A stretch of 64,000 nt of DNA, taken from NCBI RefSeq assembly GCF_011761185.1, contig NZ_JAAOYM010000001.1:3286001-3350000 (forward strand), in the 5' to 3' direction. This stretch comes from Saccharomonospora amisosensis (GTDB taxonomy: Bacteria > Actinomycetota > Actinomycetes > Mycobacteriales > Pseudonocardiaceae). This document shows, piece by piece, positions 33,380-42,849 of the stretch; position 1 is the first letter of the stretch; each line of letters begins with the position of its first letter. The position numbers and the translations under genes are program-made. The notes under the pieces are model-generated. The model made no database searches, was not told the DNA's origin, and worked only from the letters and a program-made list of their open reading frames with translations.

Positions 33380-34347
33380 CAGCCCTCCTTGCCAACGTGC
33401 GCCGAGCCCGGCGCCACGGGCCGGAACACCGGAAGCGTCAGTTCGTCGTCCGCGTCGAGCCATTCGAGCCGCACCGGCATGCCGATCTCGACCTCCTCGG
33501 GTGCGATGCCGACCAGGTTGGTGATCAACCGGGTGCCTTCCACGAGTTCGACGACCGCGACGATGAGCGGGTACTCGAACGCGGGGTGCTTGGGATGGTG
33601 TGCCACCACGTAGCTGTAGACGGTGGCCTGTCCGCTCGCCCGCACGGTGTCCCAGTCGAACGAACCACACTCGGGGCAGCACGGCCCTGGCGGGTGGCGC
33701 AGCGAATCGCAGGAGGTGCAACGCTGGATCAGCAGCCGGTGCTCGCGGCAGGCGTCGAACCAGAACACGTTGTCCTGGTTGAGCGCGGGGCGTGGCCGCG
33801 GTACCGAGGGTTCGTCGCGCTCGGGCTCGTCCGCGGGACGGAATCGCAACAACCGCCACCGTTGCGTAGCCACGACCGCGCCTGCGTCATCGGTGTAGGT
33901 GCGCAGACTGGTGAGGAAGTGGCCGGTTCCCAACGCCGTCCGCTTCTGCGGCGACACCGACTCCAGCGTCTCAGACACGCTCACCCGGTCACCGGGAATC
34001 AGCTCGCGGAAGAACTCGAATTCCGAGTCGGTGGCCACCACCGAGGTGAAGCCCGCCTCGTCGAGCAACGCGAACAACTCCGCCTGAGCATCCGTTCCAC
34101 TGCTCGGTGCCTGGGTGGCCGCGTAACCGCGCATGGTCCAGGCCTGCATCATCGCCGCGGGCGCGACCACGTCCGGGCGGCCGGTGGCGCGGGCGGTGTG
34201 GGCGTCGAGGTAGATCGGGTTGGCGTCGCCCATGGCCTCGACCCAGTGCCGGATCATGGGCACGTTGACCTCGTCCTGCGCGCGCTGCACCGGACGCAGC
34301 TCGCGGCCGACGAACGACCGCAGCCGCTGCTCGAACGTCTCGCTCAT
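33379..34347 (-). CDS. chsH2: ChsH2, MaoC-like hydratase subunit fused to DUF35 zinc/OB-fold domain
   Basis: A 322-residue two-domain protein. Residues 1-165 form a MaoC-like hot-dog domain (NPIYLDAHTARATGRPDVVAP) that partners ChsH1. Residues 185-310 form DUF35: a rubredoxin-like zinc ribbon with CTSCDSLRHPPGPCCPEC followed by an OB fold. The DUF35 part docks and activates Ltp2, coupling hydration to the aldol cleavage. The stop overlaps the chsE2 start by 1 nt and the start overlaps the chsE1 stop by 4 nt. Confidence 0.9.
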   Translation of the reverse strand: MSETFEQRLRSFVGRELRPVQRAQDEVNVPMIRHWVEAMGDANPIYLDAHTARATGRPDVVAPAAMMQAWTMRGYAATQAPSSGTDAQAELFALLDEAGFTSVVATDSEFEFFRELIPGDRVSVSETLESVSPQKRTALGTGHFLTSLRTYTDDAGAVVATQRWRLLRFRPADEPERDEPSVPRPRPALNQDNVFWFDACREHRLLIQRCTSCDSLRHPPGPCCPECGSFDWDTVRASGQATVYSYVVAHHPKHPAFEYPLIVAVVELVEGTRLITNLVGIAPEEVEIGMPVRLEWLDADDELTLPVFRPVAPGSAHVGKEG

Positions 34348-35510
34348 GCGCCACGCCCCAGCCGAGGCAGGCCGAGCCCCTGTGCCGCCACCATGTCGCG
34401 GAGCACCTCGTTAACCCCGCCGCCGAAGGTGTTCACGATGCCCTGCCGGGAGAGCTGCTCGACCTGTCCGGACAGCACAGCACCAGGGGATTCGGGCCGG
34501 ACCCGGCCTGCGGCGCCGAGCACCCCGAGCAGCAGCCGCTGCACCTCGATGTGCGTCTCGGTTCCGTAGACCTTCGTGCCGCCCGCCTCCGCGCCGGAGA
34601 GCGTTCCATCGCCCGCCGACCGGACCATCTTCCAGTTCATCAGCTGCATCGCCTCCAGCCGCGCGTGTGCCCTCGCCAGGTCCTGCCGCACCCACGGGGT
34701 GTCGATCGCGCCGTTGTCCTTCGCCCAGGCGAGCACCCGCTCCCAGAGTGCGGTCATCCGCCCACCCAACGCGGCAAGTCCCACCCGCTCGTGGTTGAGC
34801 TGCGTAGTCATCAGCTTCCAGCCACGGTTGACCTCGCCGACCAGATAGCTGTGCGGAACGCGAACCCCGCTGTAGTAGGTGGCGGTGACCGTCATGCCAC
34901 CGACAGTCCGGATCGGACTCCAGGAGAAGCCGGGGTCCGCGGTGTCGACAATGAGGATGGAGATGCCCTTGTGCTTCGGCGCTTCCGGATCGGTGCGACA
35001 GGCCAGCCAGATGTAGTCGGCCGTGTTGGCACCACTTGTGAAGATCTTGCTTCCGTCCACCACCCAGTCATCCCCGTCACGCACCGCCCTGGTGGTCAGT
35101 GACGCCAGGTCGGTACCCGCGGCCGGTTCGGTGTATCCGATCGCGAACACGATCTCGCCCGCGAGGATTCCTGGCAGGAATCGCCGCTTCTGCTCAGGCG
35201 AGCCCTGCGCCATCAGCGTGGGCCCGACCGTGTTCACGGTGACGAACGGGAACGGCAGCCCGGCGCGCTGTACCTCGTCGAAGAAGATGAACTGGTCCTC
35301 CATCGACCGTCCCCGGCCGCCGTACTCGACTGGCCAGCCGATGCCGAGCCAGCCGTCGGCACCCAGCCTGGCCACCACGTCCCTGAAGTACTGACCGCCG
35401 ACACCTTCCTCGCCCGCGCGGCGCCGCACTTCCTCGGGGAACAGCCCCGCGAAGTAGGACCTGAGTTCGGCGCGTAGCCGACGTTGCGCCGGTGTCTCGC
35501 GCAGTTGCAT
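34344..35510 (-). CDS. chsE1: ChsE1 (FadE28-like) acyl-CoA dehydrogenase subunit
   Basis: A 388-residue ACAD with FAIGYTEPAAGTDLASL near residue 125, HKGISILIVDTADPGFSW near 180 and the C-terminal NTFGGGVNEVLRDMVAAQGL, the last being characteristic of FadE28. It supplies part of the FAD site in the ChsE1-ChsE2 complex. ATG at 35510 follows GGAGAG. First gene of the side-chain operon chsE1-chsH2-chsE2-chsH1-ltp2, all overlapping by 1-4 nt, divergent from a TetR gene. Confidence 0.9.
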   Translation of the reverse strand: MQLRETPAQRRLRAELRSYFAGLFPEEVRRRAGEEGVGGQYFRDVVARLGADGWLGIGWPVEYGGRGRSMEDQFIFFDEVQRAGLPFPFVTVNTVGPTLMAQGSPEQKRRFLPGILAGEIVFAIGYTEPAAGTDLASLTTRAVRDGDDWVVDGSKIFTSGANTADYIWLACRTDPEAPKHKGISILIVDTADPGFSWSPIRTVGGMTVTATYYSGVRVPHSYLVGEVNRGWKLMTTQLNHERVGLAALGGRMTALWERVLAWAKDNGAIDTPWVRQDLARAHARLEAMQLMNWKMVRSAGDGTLSGAEAGGTKVYGTETHIEVQRLLLGVLGAAGRVRPESPGAVLSGQVEQLSRQGIVNTFGGGVNEVLRDMVAAQGLGLPRLGRGA

Positions 35511-35531
35511 GTGCTCTCCGCCGTTGGTGAG

Positions 35532-35579
35532 TGAACGAGGTTCAGACAGCAGTCTGTCACTCGCATAGACACTTGTCTA
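35532..35579. promoter_or_regulatory. Three consecutive palindromes in the chsE1/tetR divergent promoter
   Basis: TGAAC-GAG-GTTCA (35532-35544), CAGAC-AGCA-GTCTG (35543-35556) and TAGACA-CT-TGTCTA (35566-35579) follow each other in a 95-nt spacer. The last is the best TetR-type operator. None fits the KstR (TnnAACnnGTTnnA) or KstR2 consensus, so control of this operon probably rests with the adjacent TetR protein. Confidence 0.65.
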
Positions 35580-35605
35580 GGCTCGTGGTCGAATAGGGTG
35601 TGGCC

Positions 35606-36235
35606 ATGTCAAAGCACAGTTCCGCGGGCGGTACCCGGGTGGTACGCAGGGTGCTCTCCAGCAACCAGGCGGCCACCCGGGACAAGCTCATCGACGCGGC
35701 GATCGAGGTCGCCACCGAAAGCGGTTACGAGGGCGCGGGCGTTCGGGAGGTCGCGGCCCGTGCCGGAGTGTCGCCCGCCACCGCCTACCAGCACGTCAGC
35801 TCCAAGGACCAGTTGCTGATCGAGGCGCTGCTCGCGCTCGGTGACCGCGTCACCGAGAACGTGCGTGCCCGGCAGCCCTCCAGCAGCGATCCCGCGGGGC
35901 GGTTGATGGAGGTGTTCGCACGCATCATGCGGCAGGCGGCCCAGAAACCGCTGCTGTACCAGGCTCTCTTCCGGGCCTACGTCGGCGGCTATCCCGCGGT
36001 GGCGGGATCTGACGACTCGATCGGCTTCGGACCCGAACGTGCCGCGTGGATCGGGGCCGCACTGCGGGCGGGCGGCAGCGGTGGGTACGGCGACGCCGAG
36101 ATCGACTCCGCAGCCCGGGTGCTGAGCACGATGTTCCTCGGCGCGATCGTCGGCGTCGCCGCGGGCCGTGACGCCGACGAGGTGACCGACATCCTGCGCG
36201 AGGCGGTTCACCGCCTGCTTCCGGACAGGACTTGA
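35606..36235 (+). CDS. TetR-family regulator next to the side-chain operon
   Basis: A 209-residue TetR repressor. The HTH lies at residues 30-70 (AGVREVAARAGVSPATAYQHVSSKDQLL). The C-terminal ligand domain has no recognisable sequence match. It is not KstR by its N-terminal sequence. Divergent from chsE1 with three palindromes between, so it very likely represses the side-chain operon and itself, with a steroid-CoA ester as the plausible inducer. ATG 35606 is used; GTG 35600 is in frame. Confidence 0.82.
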   Translation: MSKHSSAGGTRVVRRVLSSNQAATRDKLIDAAIEVATESGYEGAGVREVAARAGVSPATAYQHVSSKDQLLIEALLALGDRVTENVRARQPSSSDPAGRLMEVFARIMRQAAQKPLLYQALFRAYVGGYPAVAGSDDSIGFGPERAAWIGAALRAGGSGGYGDAEIDSAARVLSTMFLGAIVGVAAGRDADEVTDILREAVHRLLPDRT

Positions 36236-36276
36236 CGGAACGAGGCTGCCGTAGCCACTCCACCCACTCCTCGCGG

Positions 36277-37947
36277 TTACCCGTCATCCACCACCTGGTG
36301 TTCCATGCTGTCGCGCACGCGGTGGCGCTCCACCTTGCCGGTGGCGTTGCGCGGCAGCGGCCGGGTCGTCAGCAGCCATCGCGTCGGTACCTTGTAGCGG
36401 GCCAGCCGTTCCGCCACGAACGCCGACAGCTCGGCCTGCCGCGCGGCGCCGGGTTCGGTTAGTACCACCACAGCCGCGACTACCTCCCCGAGGTCGGCGT
36501 GCGGCAGGCCGAGCACCACGCTCTCGGCGACGCAGGGATGCTCGGCGAGCGCGTTCTCGATCTCCACCGGGTAGACGTTCTCACCGCCGCGCAGGATGAG
36601 GTCCGCACGCCTGCTGCTGATCCGGAGGTGGCCGTCGGCGAGCATGCCGAGATCGCCGGTGCGCAGCCAGCCGTCCGGCCCGATCGCGGCAGCGGTGGCC
36701 TCCGGGTTGTTCCAGTAACCGAGCATCACCTGCGCGCCCCGCACGCAGATCTCGCCCTCCACGCCGTCGGGAACACGGTTGCCCTTCGCGTCGCGGATCT
36801 CGACGTCCACATTGATCACCGGCGTACCCACCGAGTCCGGATACCGTGCGAGGTCGGCGGCGGTGGCCAGCGTCGCAGCCGTGGACGTCTCGGTGAGCCC
36901 GTATGTGGTGCCCAGCGACGGCGCGGCGTGCGGCAACAACTCGCGCACCCTTTCCATCAGTGCGGGCGAGGACGGCGCGGAGTTCAGTGACAACGCGGTG
37001 AGGCTGGACAGGTCGTAACCGGAAAGGTCGCCGTGCTCGATCAGCCGGTTCGCCATCGTGGGCACCGCACCCCAGTTGGTGACGCGCTCCCGTTCTATCA
37101 GCCGCAGCACCCGCTCTGCCTCGAACCGTCCGGTGTAGATCACCGCGGTTTCGCCCGTCACGAGCCGGGGCACCGCCAGGTTGTGCAGCCCCGCGATGTG
37201 GAACAGCGGCGTGACGAGCAGGAAGCGACGGCGTGCCGGTGGCCTGCCGAGCGCCTCGGCGAGCGCGTCGTTGAACAGGTGGTAGTCGCAGGCGGCCAGC
37301 ACATTGCGGTGGGAGTGAACCGCGCCCTTCGGGCGGCCGGTCGTGCCCGAGGTGTACAGGATCACCGCGGGGTCGTCCTCCGCGATGTCGCAGTCGGGCA
37401 GTTCCGCGTCGGGGGTTTGTGACGCCAGCGCAGGAATGTCGGTCTCCACCGAGAGCACGGTCGCGTCGGTCTGGCCGAGCAGTTCCCGCCGCCTGGCGTC
37501 CGCGACGATCACCGATGGCGTACTGTCGGCGAGCCCATATCCGATCTCGCGCGCCGACCACAACGAGTTCATGCCCACGGTGATCGCGCCGAGGGTGGTG
37601 GCCGCCCAGAACGTCGTGATCCATTCCGCGTTGTTCGCGGACAGGATGGCGACCCGGTCACCCTTGCCGATGTGATACCGCGCGCGCAATGCCAGTGCCA
37701 GCGAGGCCACACTCGCGTGGTGCTCGTCGAAGGTCCACCGGCCTTCCTCACAGACCAGGTATTCCGTGTCGCCGTGCCGCCTGGCGGTCAGCAGCAATTC
37801 ACGCAGCGAACGCGGGCGACTACGAAAGACCCGCATCCGCCTGCCGAGCACCTCCTCCTCGACGACCTCGAAGCGACCGCCCGGTGCGGTCAGCGACGCC
37901 ACCGCGGCATCGCGAGCCTTCCCCGGGTCAGCAGCGTTGCCGTTCAT
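36277..37947 (-). CDS. Acyl-CoA synthetase (AMP-forming), steroid side-chain cluster
   Basis: A 556-residue acyl-activating enzyme. ATP loop ILYTSGTTGRPKGAVHSH near residue 200, GTTYGLTETST near 350, GWLRTGDLGMLADGHL near 430 and the catalytic Lys in NATGKVERHRV near 540. Probably CoA-activates a steroid side-chain acid or related cyclic acid. The second in-frame ATG (37947) is chosen since the first (37959) has no upstream site. It follows fadA5 by 33 nt in one operon. Exact FadD orthology was not recognised. Confidence 0.82.
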   Translation of the reverse strand: MNGNAADPGKARDAAVASLTAPGGRFEVVEEEVLGRRMRVFRSRPRSLRELLLTARRHGDTEYLVCEEGRWTFDEHHASVASLALALRARYHIGKGDRVAILSANNAEWITTFWAATTLGAITVGMNSLWSAREIGYGLADSTPSVIVADARRRELLGQTDATVLSVETDIPALASQTPDAELPDCDIAEDDPAVILYTSGTTGRPKGAVHSHRNVLAACDYHLFNDALAEALGRPPARRRFLLVTPLFHIAGLHNLAVPRLVTGETAVIYTGRFEAERVLRLIERERVTNWGAVPTMANRLIEHGDLSGYDLSSLTALSLNSAPSSPALMERVRELLPHAAPSLGTTYGLTETSTAATLATAADLARYPDSVGTPVINVDVEIRDAKGNRVPDGVEGEICVRGAQVMLGYWNNPEATAAAIGPDGWLRTGDLGMLADGHLRISSRRADLILRGGENVYPVEIENALAEHPCVAESVVLGLPHADLGEVVAAVVVLTEPGAARQAELSAFVAERLARYKVPTRWLLTTRPLPRNATGKVERHRVRDSMEHQVVDDG

Positions 37948-37980
37948 AAGTTCCCGCATCGAGGAGCGGCACGCGCTCGC

Positions 37981-39144
<1,164 letters not shown>

Positions 39145-39214
39145 TCAACGCCGGCCGGGTTCGTGCGGCCGGACACCTGCGGATCGGGGCGGTCGAACGG
39201 TACCGCTCCAACAA

Positions 39215-39230
39215 CCAAGCAAGTGCTAGG
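39215..39230. promoter_or_regulatory. KstR2-like operator upstream of fadA5
   Basis: CCAAGCAAGTGCTAGG, identical over all 16 bases (and the preceding A and following GTT) to the site at 15691. It lies between fadA5 and a decayed marR gene, so only fadA5-fadD remains as a likely target. Confidence 0.75.
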
Positions 39231-39269
39231 TTTCCAACATGTGCCCGGCAAGTCAAGGTTGGAGTCGCG

Positions 39270-39614
39270 GTGAGTGAACTCGACTTCGCATCCCGACAGG
39301 GTGCGGCCGCCGACGCGGGCGAGTTGCGCGTGACCCCTGGCGCGGTCACCGGACTCGTCGACCGGCTGGCCAAACCGGGTTCGCACGCAGGGAACCGGAC
39401 AGTGGTGACCGTCGCCGCATCCTCATCGTGCCCTCGGCCGAGGAGCTGGGCACCCAGCTCGCGGGCGCGTCCCGGCGGCATACGGGCCGCCGTCCAGGAA
39501 CTGCTCGACGGCTACGAACCACCGCAGCAGGAAGCCATCGCCACGTTCCTGACGGGCCTGACCGACATCCTGCGGGAGCAGACCGCCCGCCTCACGGCAG
39601 CTGAGGGCGAGTGA
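39270..39614 (+). pseudogene. Broken MarR-family regulator with compensating frameshifts
   Basis: The frame from GTG 39270 reads LRVTPGAVTGLVDRLAK, the MarR recognition helix, then turns to nonsense. In the +2 frame from about 39377 the expected wing appears (GFARREPDSGDRRRILIV, on to ASRRHTG). Near 39480 the original frame resumes with VQELLDGYEPPQQEAIATFL. Two compensating indels therefore scramble about 35 residues of the wing. The N-terminal helices are missing and the segment before the recognition helix is also shortened. It could be a sequencing error, but several defects suggest real decay. Confidence 0.8.
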
Positions 39615-39626
39615 ACCTACCCGCCC

Positions 39627-40976
39627 TTAGCTCTCGACCTGACCCAGGATCTCCGCGGCCGCCCTGCGGCCGGACTCCACGGCGCCGTCCACGTAGCCTG
39701 CCCACCTGGTCGCCGTCTCGGTACCGGCCCAGTGCAGCGGGCCCACGGGCCCCCGCAGCCACTGGCCGAACCGCGTGAGCGTCATCGGCGTGGCGAACGC
39801 GCCGTAGCAGCCGCGCGTGTACTCCTCCGCCGCCCAGTCCCGCTCCACGTAATGCGCGGGCCGGAGGGCGTCCGGCCCGAAGTAGGCGGCCAGATCGTCC
39901 AGCACCGCCTCCCGCCTTGCCTCGGCGTCCATACGGGCAGCCACCTGGGCATGGCGTGCCTCAAGGAAGCCGACCAGCACGGCCGGGCCACCGTCGGGCC
40001 GGCCACCGTCGAACACGGTGCCGAGCATGCGCCGGTCGCTGTTGGCCTGCCCGGAAAGGCCCCGCTGCCGCCAGAACGGCTCGTCGTAGACAGCGTTGAC
40101 CTTGATGGTCCACCCCATCGGCATGCGCTGCAGCAACTGTGCACGCTCGGCGGGCAGTTCCGGCTCGAACCGGAGCCGGGCGGCCAGCGGCGGCGGCACC
40201 GCTACCACCACCTGCTTGGCCCGCCACTGCCGCCTGCCCGCACGGACCCGAGCCCCGTCGTCGGTCCAGCGAATCTCGGTCACCGGTGCCGAGAGCACGA
40301 CGCGCTCACCGAGTTCGGCGGCCATCGCGGTGGCGACACCCTGCATGCCACCGGTGACCCGATCCTGCTGCGCACCACCTGTGGTGTTGATGAGCGAATC
40401 GATTCCGCCGCCGGAGTGCAGGTAGAACTGTGCCCACAGCGCCGAGATCTCCTCCGGGTCGGCACACCACACCGCCTCGGTGACCAGCCGGAAGAACGCC
40501 CTGCCGGTGGCGGTGCGCACGTTGCGGCGCAGCCAGGTGGCCAGCGTCTGCCCGTCGGTACGCGCGGCGCCCTGTGCCAGCCAGGGTGACTCCAGCGGCA
40601 CCCGGCGCGCCGCCCGGTCGAGCCGCGCCTGCGCCTGCGCGATGTCGGCGAGCACCAGCGGGTTCAGCCTCGGTACCCGGCCCCGGTACCGAAGCGTGCG
40701 ACCACCGAGCTCGGCCACCTTCAGCCCGGTGTCGTAGGTCGGGTAGGTGTCGAGCCCCAACTCGTCCAGCAGGCGCCGTAGCCGGTCCTGGCCAGGGCCG
40801 ATCCACTGGCCGCCGACCTCGACGAACTGCTCGGTGCCGGGCAGGCGCGCGTTCAGCACGCGGCCACCGACCCGGTCACGCGCTTCGGCGACCACGACGT
40901 CCTTGCCTGCCGCCACCAACTCGCGGGCCGCGGTCAGCCCCGCGATGCCCGCACCCACGATCACGACATCCGGCAC
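39627..40976 (-). CDS. Flavin-containing monoamine oxidase-family protein
   Basis: A 449-residue FAD amine oxidase. The Rossmann GAGIAGLTAARELVAAG lies at residues 8-24, the flavin-binding DRVGGRVL near 38, GGQWIGPGQ near 55 and the C-terminal WAGTETATRWAGYVDGAVESG near 415. It oxidises primary or polyamine-type amines to aldehydes with H2O2 release. No signal peptide is visible, so it is probably cytosolic. GTG at 40976 is preceded by GAGGTGGG. It follows the transporter operon on the same strand after a hairpin. Confidence 0.87.
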   Translation of the reverse strand: MPDVVIVGAGIAGLTAARELVAAGKDVVVAEARDRVGGRVLNARLPGTEQFVEVGGQWIGPGQDRLRRLLDELGLDTYPTYDTGLKVAELGGRTLRYRGRVPRLNPLVLADIAQAQARLDRAARRVPLESPWLAQGAARTDGQTLATWLRRNVRTATGRAFFRLVTEAVWCADPEEISALWAQFYLHSGGGIDSLINTTGGAQQDRVTGGMQGVATAMAAELGERVVLSAPVTEIRWTDDGARVRAGRRQWRAKQVVVAVPPPLAARLRFEPELPAERAQLLQRMPMGWTIKVNAVYDEPFWRQRGLSGQANSDRRMLGTVFDGGRPDGGPAVLVGFLEARHAQVAARMDAEARREAVLDDLAAYFGPDALRPAHYVERDWAAEEYTRGCYGAFATPMTLTRFGQWLRGPVGPLHWAGTETATRWAGYVDGAVESGRRAAAEILGQVES

Positions 40977-41032
40977 CGTTCACCCACCTCGTTCCCACGG
41001 CAACGCCGGTACCACTATGCCGTATCCCGCCT

Positions 41033-41054
41033 CGCGGACCCCGCCACCTCCGCG
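41033..41054 (-). terminator. Small hairpin after the micropeptide gene
   Basis: CGCGGA (41033-41038) pairs with TCCGCG (41049-41054) around a 10-nt loop, starting 5 nt after the micropeptide stop on the minus strand. It is a weak stem and no T-run follows, so the terminator call is tentative. Confidence 0.35.
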
Positions 41055-41059
41055 CGAAC

Positions 41060-41152
41060 TCAGTTGAGCAGCCCCACCGCCCACATAAGCATGATCAACA
41101 CGATCCAGATCACCAGCGCGACCAGGACGCGCAGCCACAACCGTTTCAGCAC
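41060..41152 (-). CDS. 30-residue single-span membrane peptide following the Nramp-like transporter
   Basis: From the GTG at 41152, 3 nt after the transporter stop, the minus strand encodes 30 residues, M/V-L-K-R-L-W-L-R then an unbroken hydrophobic stretch of about 20 residues ending in GLLN and TGA. Third codon positions are almost all G or C. The positive N-terminus predicts an N-in single transmembrane helix. Tiny subunits of this kind (KdpF, MetS, CydX) are known for other transporters and complexes. No homologue was recognised; a coding role is inference from position and composition. Confidence 0.55.
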   Translation of the reverse strand: MLKRLWLRVLVALVIWIVLIMLMWAVGLLN

Positions 41153-41155
41153 CGA

Positions 41156-42604
41156 TCACATTCCGAGGTTGTCGAGCACGAGCAGCACCGAGAGGAAGCC
41201 GAAGAACAGGAAGGAGATCCCGAGCACGGCAAGCCGCACACCGCTGATGCGCAACGGTTTCGGCAACGCCTTCCGGTTCAGCAACATGAGCAGTCCGGAG
41301 TAGATGAACATCTGCACGCCCGCGATGGACGAGGAGATCACCACGAGCAGGAACGGCTGGTCCACACCGGACATCAGGATCACCGAGCCGACCAGGATCA
41401 TCAACCACACGAACGCCGCGTAGATCTTGCTCTCCGACCAGAACTGGCTGTCCTTGAGCGCGTTCACCTTGAGCTGGTCGGCCACGAGCCTGCAGGTGTA
41501 GTCGATGATGCCAAGGTTGGTCGAGAACAGCGCCACGGTGGCGGCCGCCCAGAACGCCGTGCCGAACCACGGTGCCACGCTGTCCTGCAGTGCCTGGCCC
41601 TCAACTCGCAGGAAGTCCAGATCCTGGGCCCCCACTTCGCCTACCGGCAGCGTCGAGTAGGCCAGCACCGACAGGATCACCAGTGAAAGCACACCGATCA
41701 CGAAGAAGGTGATGAACTGCTCGATGTTCGCGACCTTCCACCAGCCGCGCCAGCGGCGCATGTTCTCCTCATCGGTCGGGAACATGTAACCGATCGAGGG
41801 TCGCGCCTCCTCGTGCCCGGTGATGGGCGAGACGATCCTGGGCATCCGCAGGCCCATTCCCATGCCCTTGTCCCGGATGTAGTTGCTCTGCACGAGGTTG
41901 TTCGCGCCACCGGCACCCGCGAACGCCAGCGCGCCGAGCAGCAGCGCGATGCTCAGGCTTTCGTGGCCGAGCGGGAAACCCATGTCCCCGACGCCCTCGG
42001 TGACCAGGGCGCTCCACGCCTCGCCGGTCGTGGCAACCGGGATCGCGACCACCACGAACAGCATGATCAGCCCGACCAGCACACCCTGGATCTTCTCGAC
42101 CCACTGGTAGACCACCGGCGAGAGTGTCAGCGTGATACCGATCGCGATCAGCGCGGCGATCGTCATCGGGACGACCGGAGCATCCTCGCCCAGGCCGAGC
42201 GCGAACGACGCCGTCGTCGACGCACCCGTGGCCCACCCCGGCCAGAAGTTCTGCAACAGCGCGAAGACGATGAACAGCCACCACCACGGCTTCCACAGCC
42301 GGGCGAAGCCGGTGATCGCCGATTCGCCTGTGGCCAGCGTGTAGCGCTCGATCTCCATGTTCAGGAAGAACTGGATACCGAACCCCACGACGGCCGCCCA
42401 CATGAAGACGAATCCGATCTGGGACGTGATGTAGGGCCACAGCACCGCCTCGCCGGAACCGATCGCGGTCGCGAGGATGATGACGCTCGCCCCGGTGATC
42501 CTGCGCAATGGCACGGGTTCCGGAAGATCCCGGAACTCCACTGCTGGCAGGTACTTGCTCGGAAGTGTCGTTTGGTCTCGCCCGGGACCAGTCTTCTCCG
42601 CCAT
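41156..42604 (-). CDS. Nramp-related membrane transporter
   Basis: A 482-residue polytopic membrane protein with 11-12 predicted helices. It resembles the Nramp-related/divalent-metal transporter family: an amphipathic N-terminus, then GASVIILATAIGSGEAVLW (the unwound helix 1 region), and FSTNLGIIDYTCRLVADQL later. The canonical DPGN metal motif of true Nramp proteins is replaced by ATAIGSGE, so metal transport is not assured. ATG at 42604 has GAGG upstream. It is followed at once by a 30-residue membrane peptide. A 14-bp palindrome lies upstream. Confidence 0.78.
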   Translation of the reverse strand: MAEKTGPGRDQTTLPSKYLPAVEFRDLPEPVPLRRITGASVIILATAIGSGEAVLWPYITSQIGFVFMWAAVVGFGIQFFLNMEIERYTLATGESAITGFARLWKPWWWLFIVFALLQNFWPGWATGASTTASFALGLGEDAPVVPMTIAALIAIGITLTLSPVVYQWVEKIQGVLVGLIMLFVVVAIPVATTGEAWSALVTEGVGDMGFPLGHESLSIALLLGALAFAGAGGANNLVQSNYIRDKGMGMGLRMPRIVSPITGHEEARPSIGYMFPTDEENMRRWRGWWKVANIEQFITFFVIGVLSLVILSVLAYSTLPVGEVGAQDLDFLRVEGQALQDSVAPWFGTAFWAAATVALFSTNLGIIDYTCRLVADQLKVNALKDSQFWSESKIYAAFVWLMILVGSVILMSGVDQPFLLVVISSSIAGVQMFIYSGLLMLLNRKALPKPLRISGVRLAVLGISFLFFGFLSVLLVLDNLGM

Positions 42605-42666
42605 ACGGCTGCCTCATCTCGCCGTCGAGATTCACTTTGAGCCGGGAGCGCAAGCGCCCCGATAGA

Positions 42667-42680
42667 GTGACGGTCGTCAC
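42667..42680. promoter_or_regulatory. Palindrome GTGACG-GT-CGTCAC upstream of the transporter
   Basis: A perfect 14-bp inverted repeat 63 bp before the transporter start, of TetR/GntR operator type. No regulator gene is adjacent. Confidence 0.45.
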
Positions 42681-42789
42681 CCAGTGGTGTCAATAGCGAT
42701 CTTGACTGACTTGCCCGGTAACCCGAACGGTGGTCTAGGCCGATCGAGTCACCCAGGCGGGGCCGGCAGCGTTGGCTCGCAGGGTCGGT

Positions 42790-42849
42790 TCACTGTCCTT
42801 GTCACTGTCCTTGTCACTGTCCTTGTCACTGTCCTTGTCACTGCCCTTT
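42790..42849. repeat. 12-nt minisatellite (TCACTGTCCTTG), four perfect copies plus a degenerate fifth
   Basis: TCACTGTCCTTG is repeated exactly at 42790, 42802, 42814 and 42826; a fifth, altered copy ends at 42849, on the stop codon of the methyltransferase gene. The period is a multiple of three. On the gene's strand each unit carries TGA, so expansion would not extend the protein in the current frame. Confidence 0.9.

Noticed and set aside
35532-35544. TGAAC-GAG-GTTCA considered as a KstR box
   Set aside because: The AAC and GTT half-sites are 3 nt apart, not 2, and the outer T and A do not fit TnnAACnnGTTnnA.
42790-42849. Plus-strand frame translating the 12-mers as a repeated VTVL protein
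   Set aside because: It has no ribosome-binding site or family match and runs antisense through the methyltransferase.
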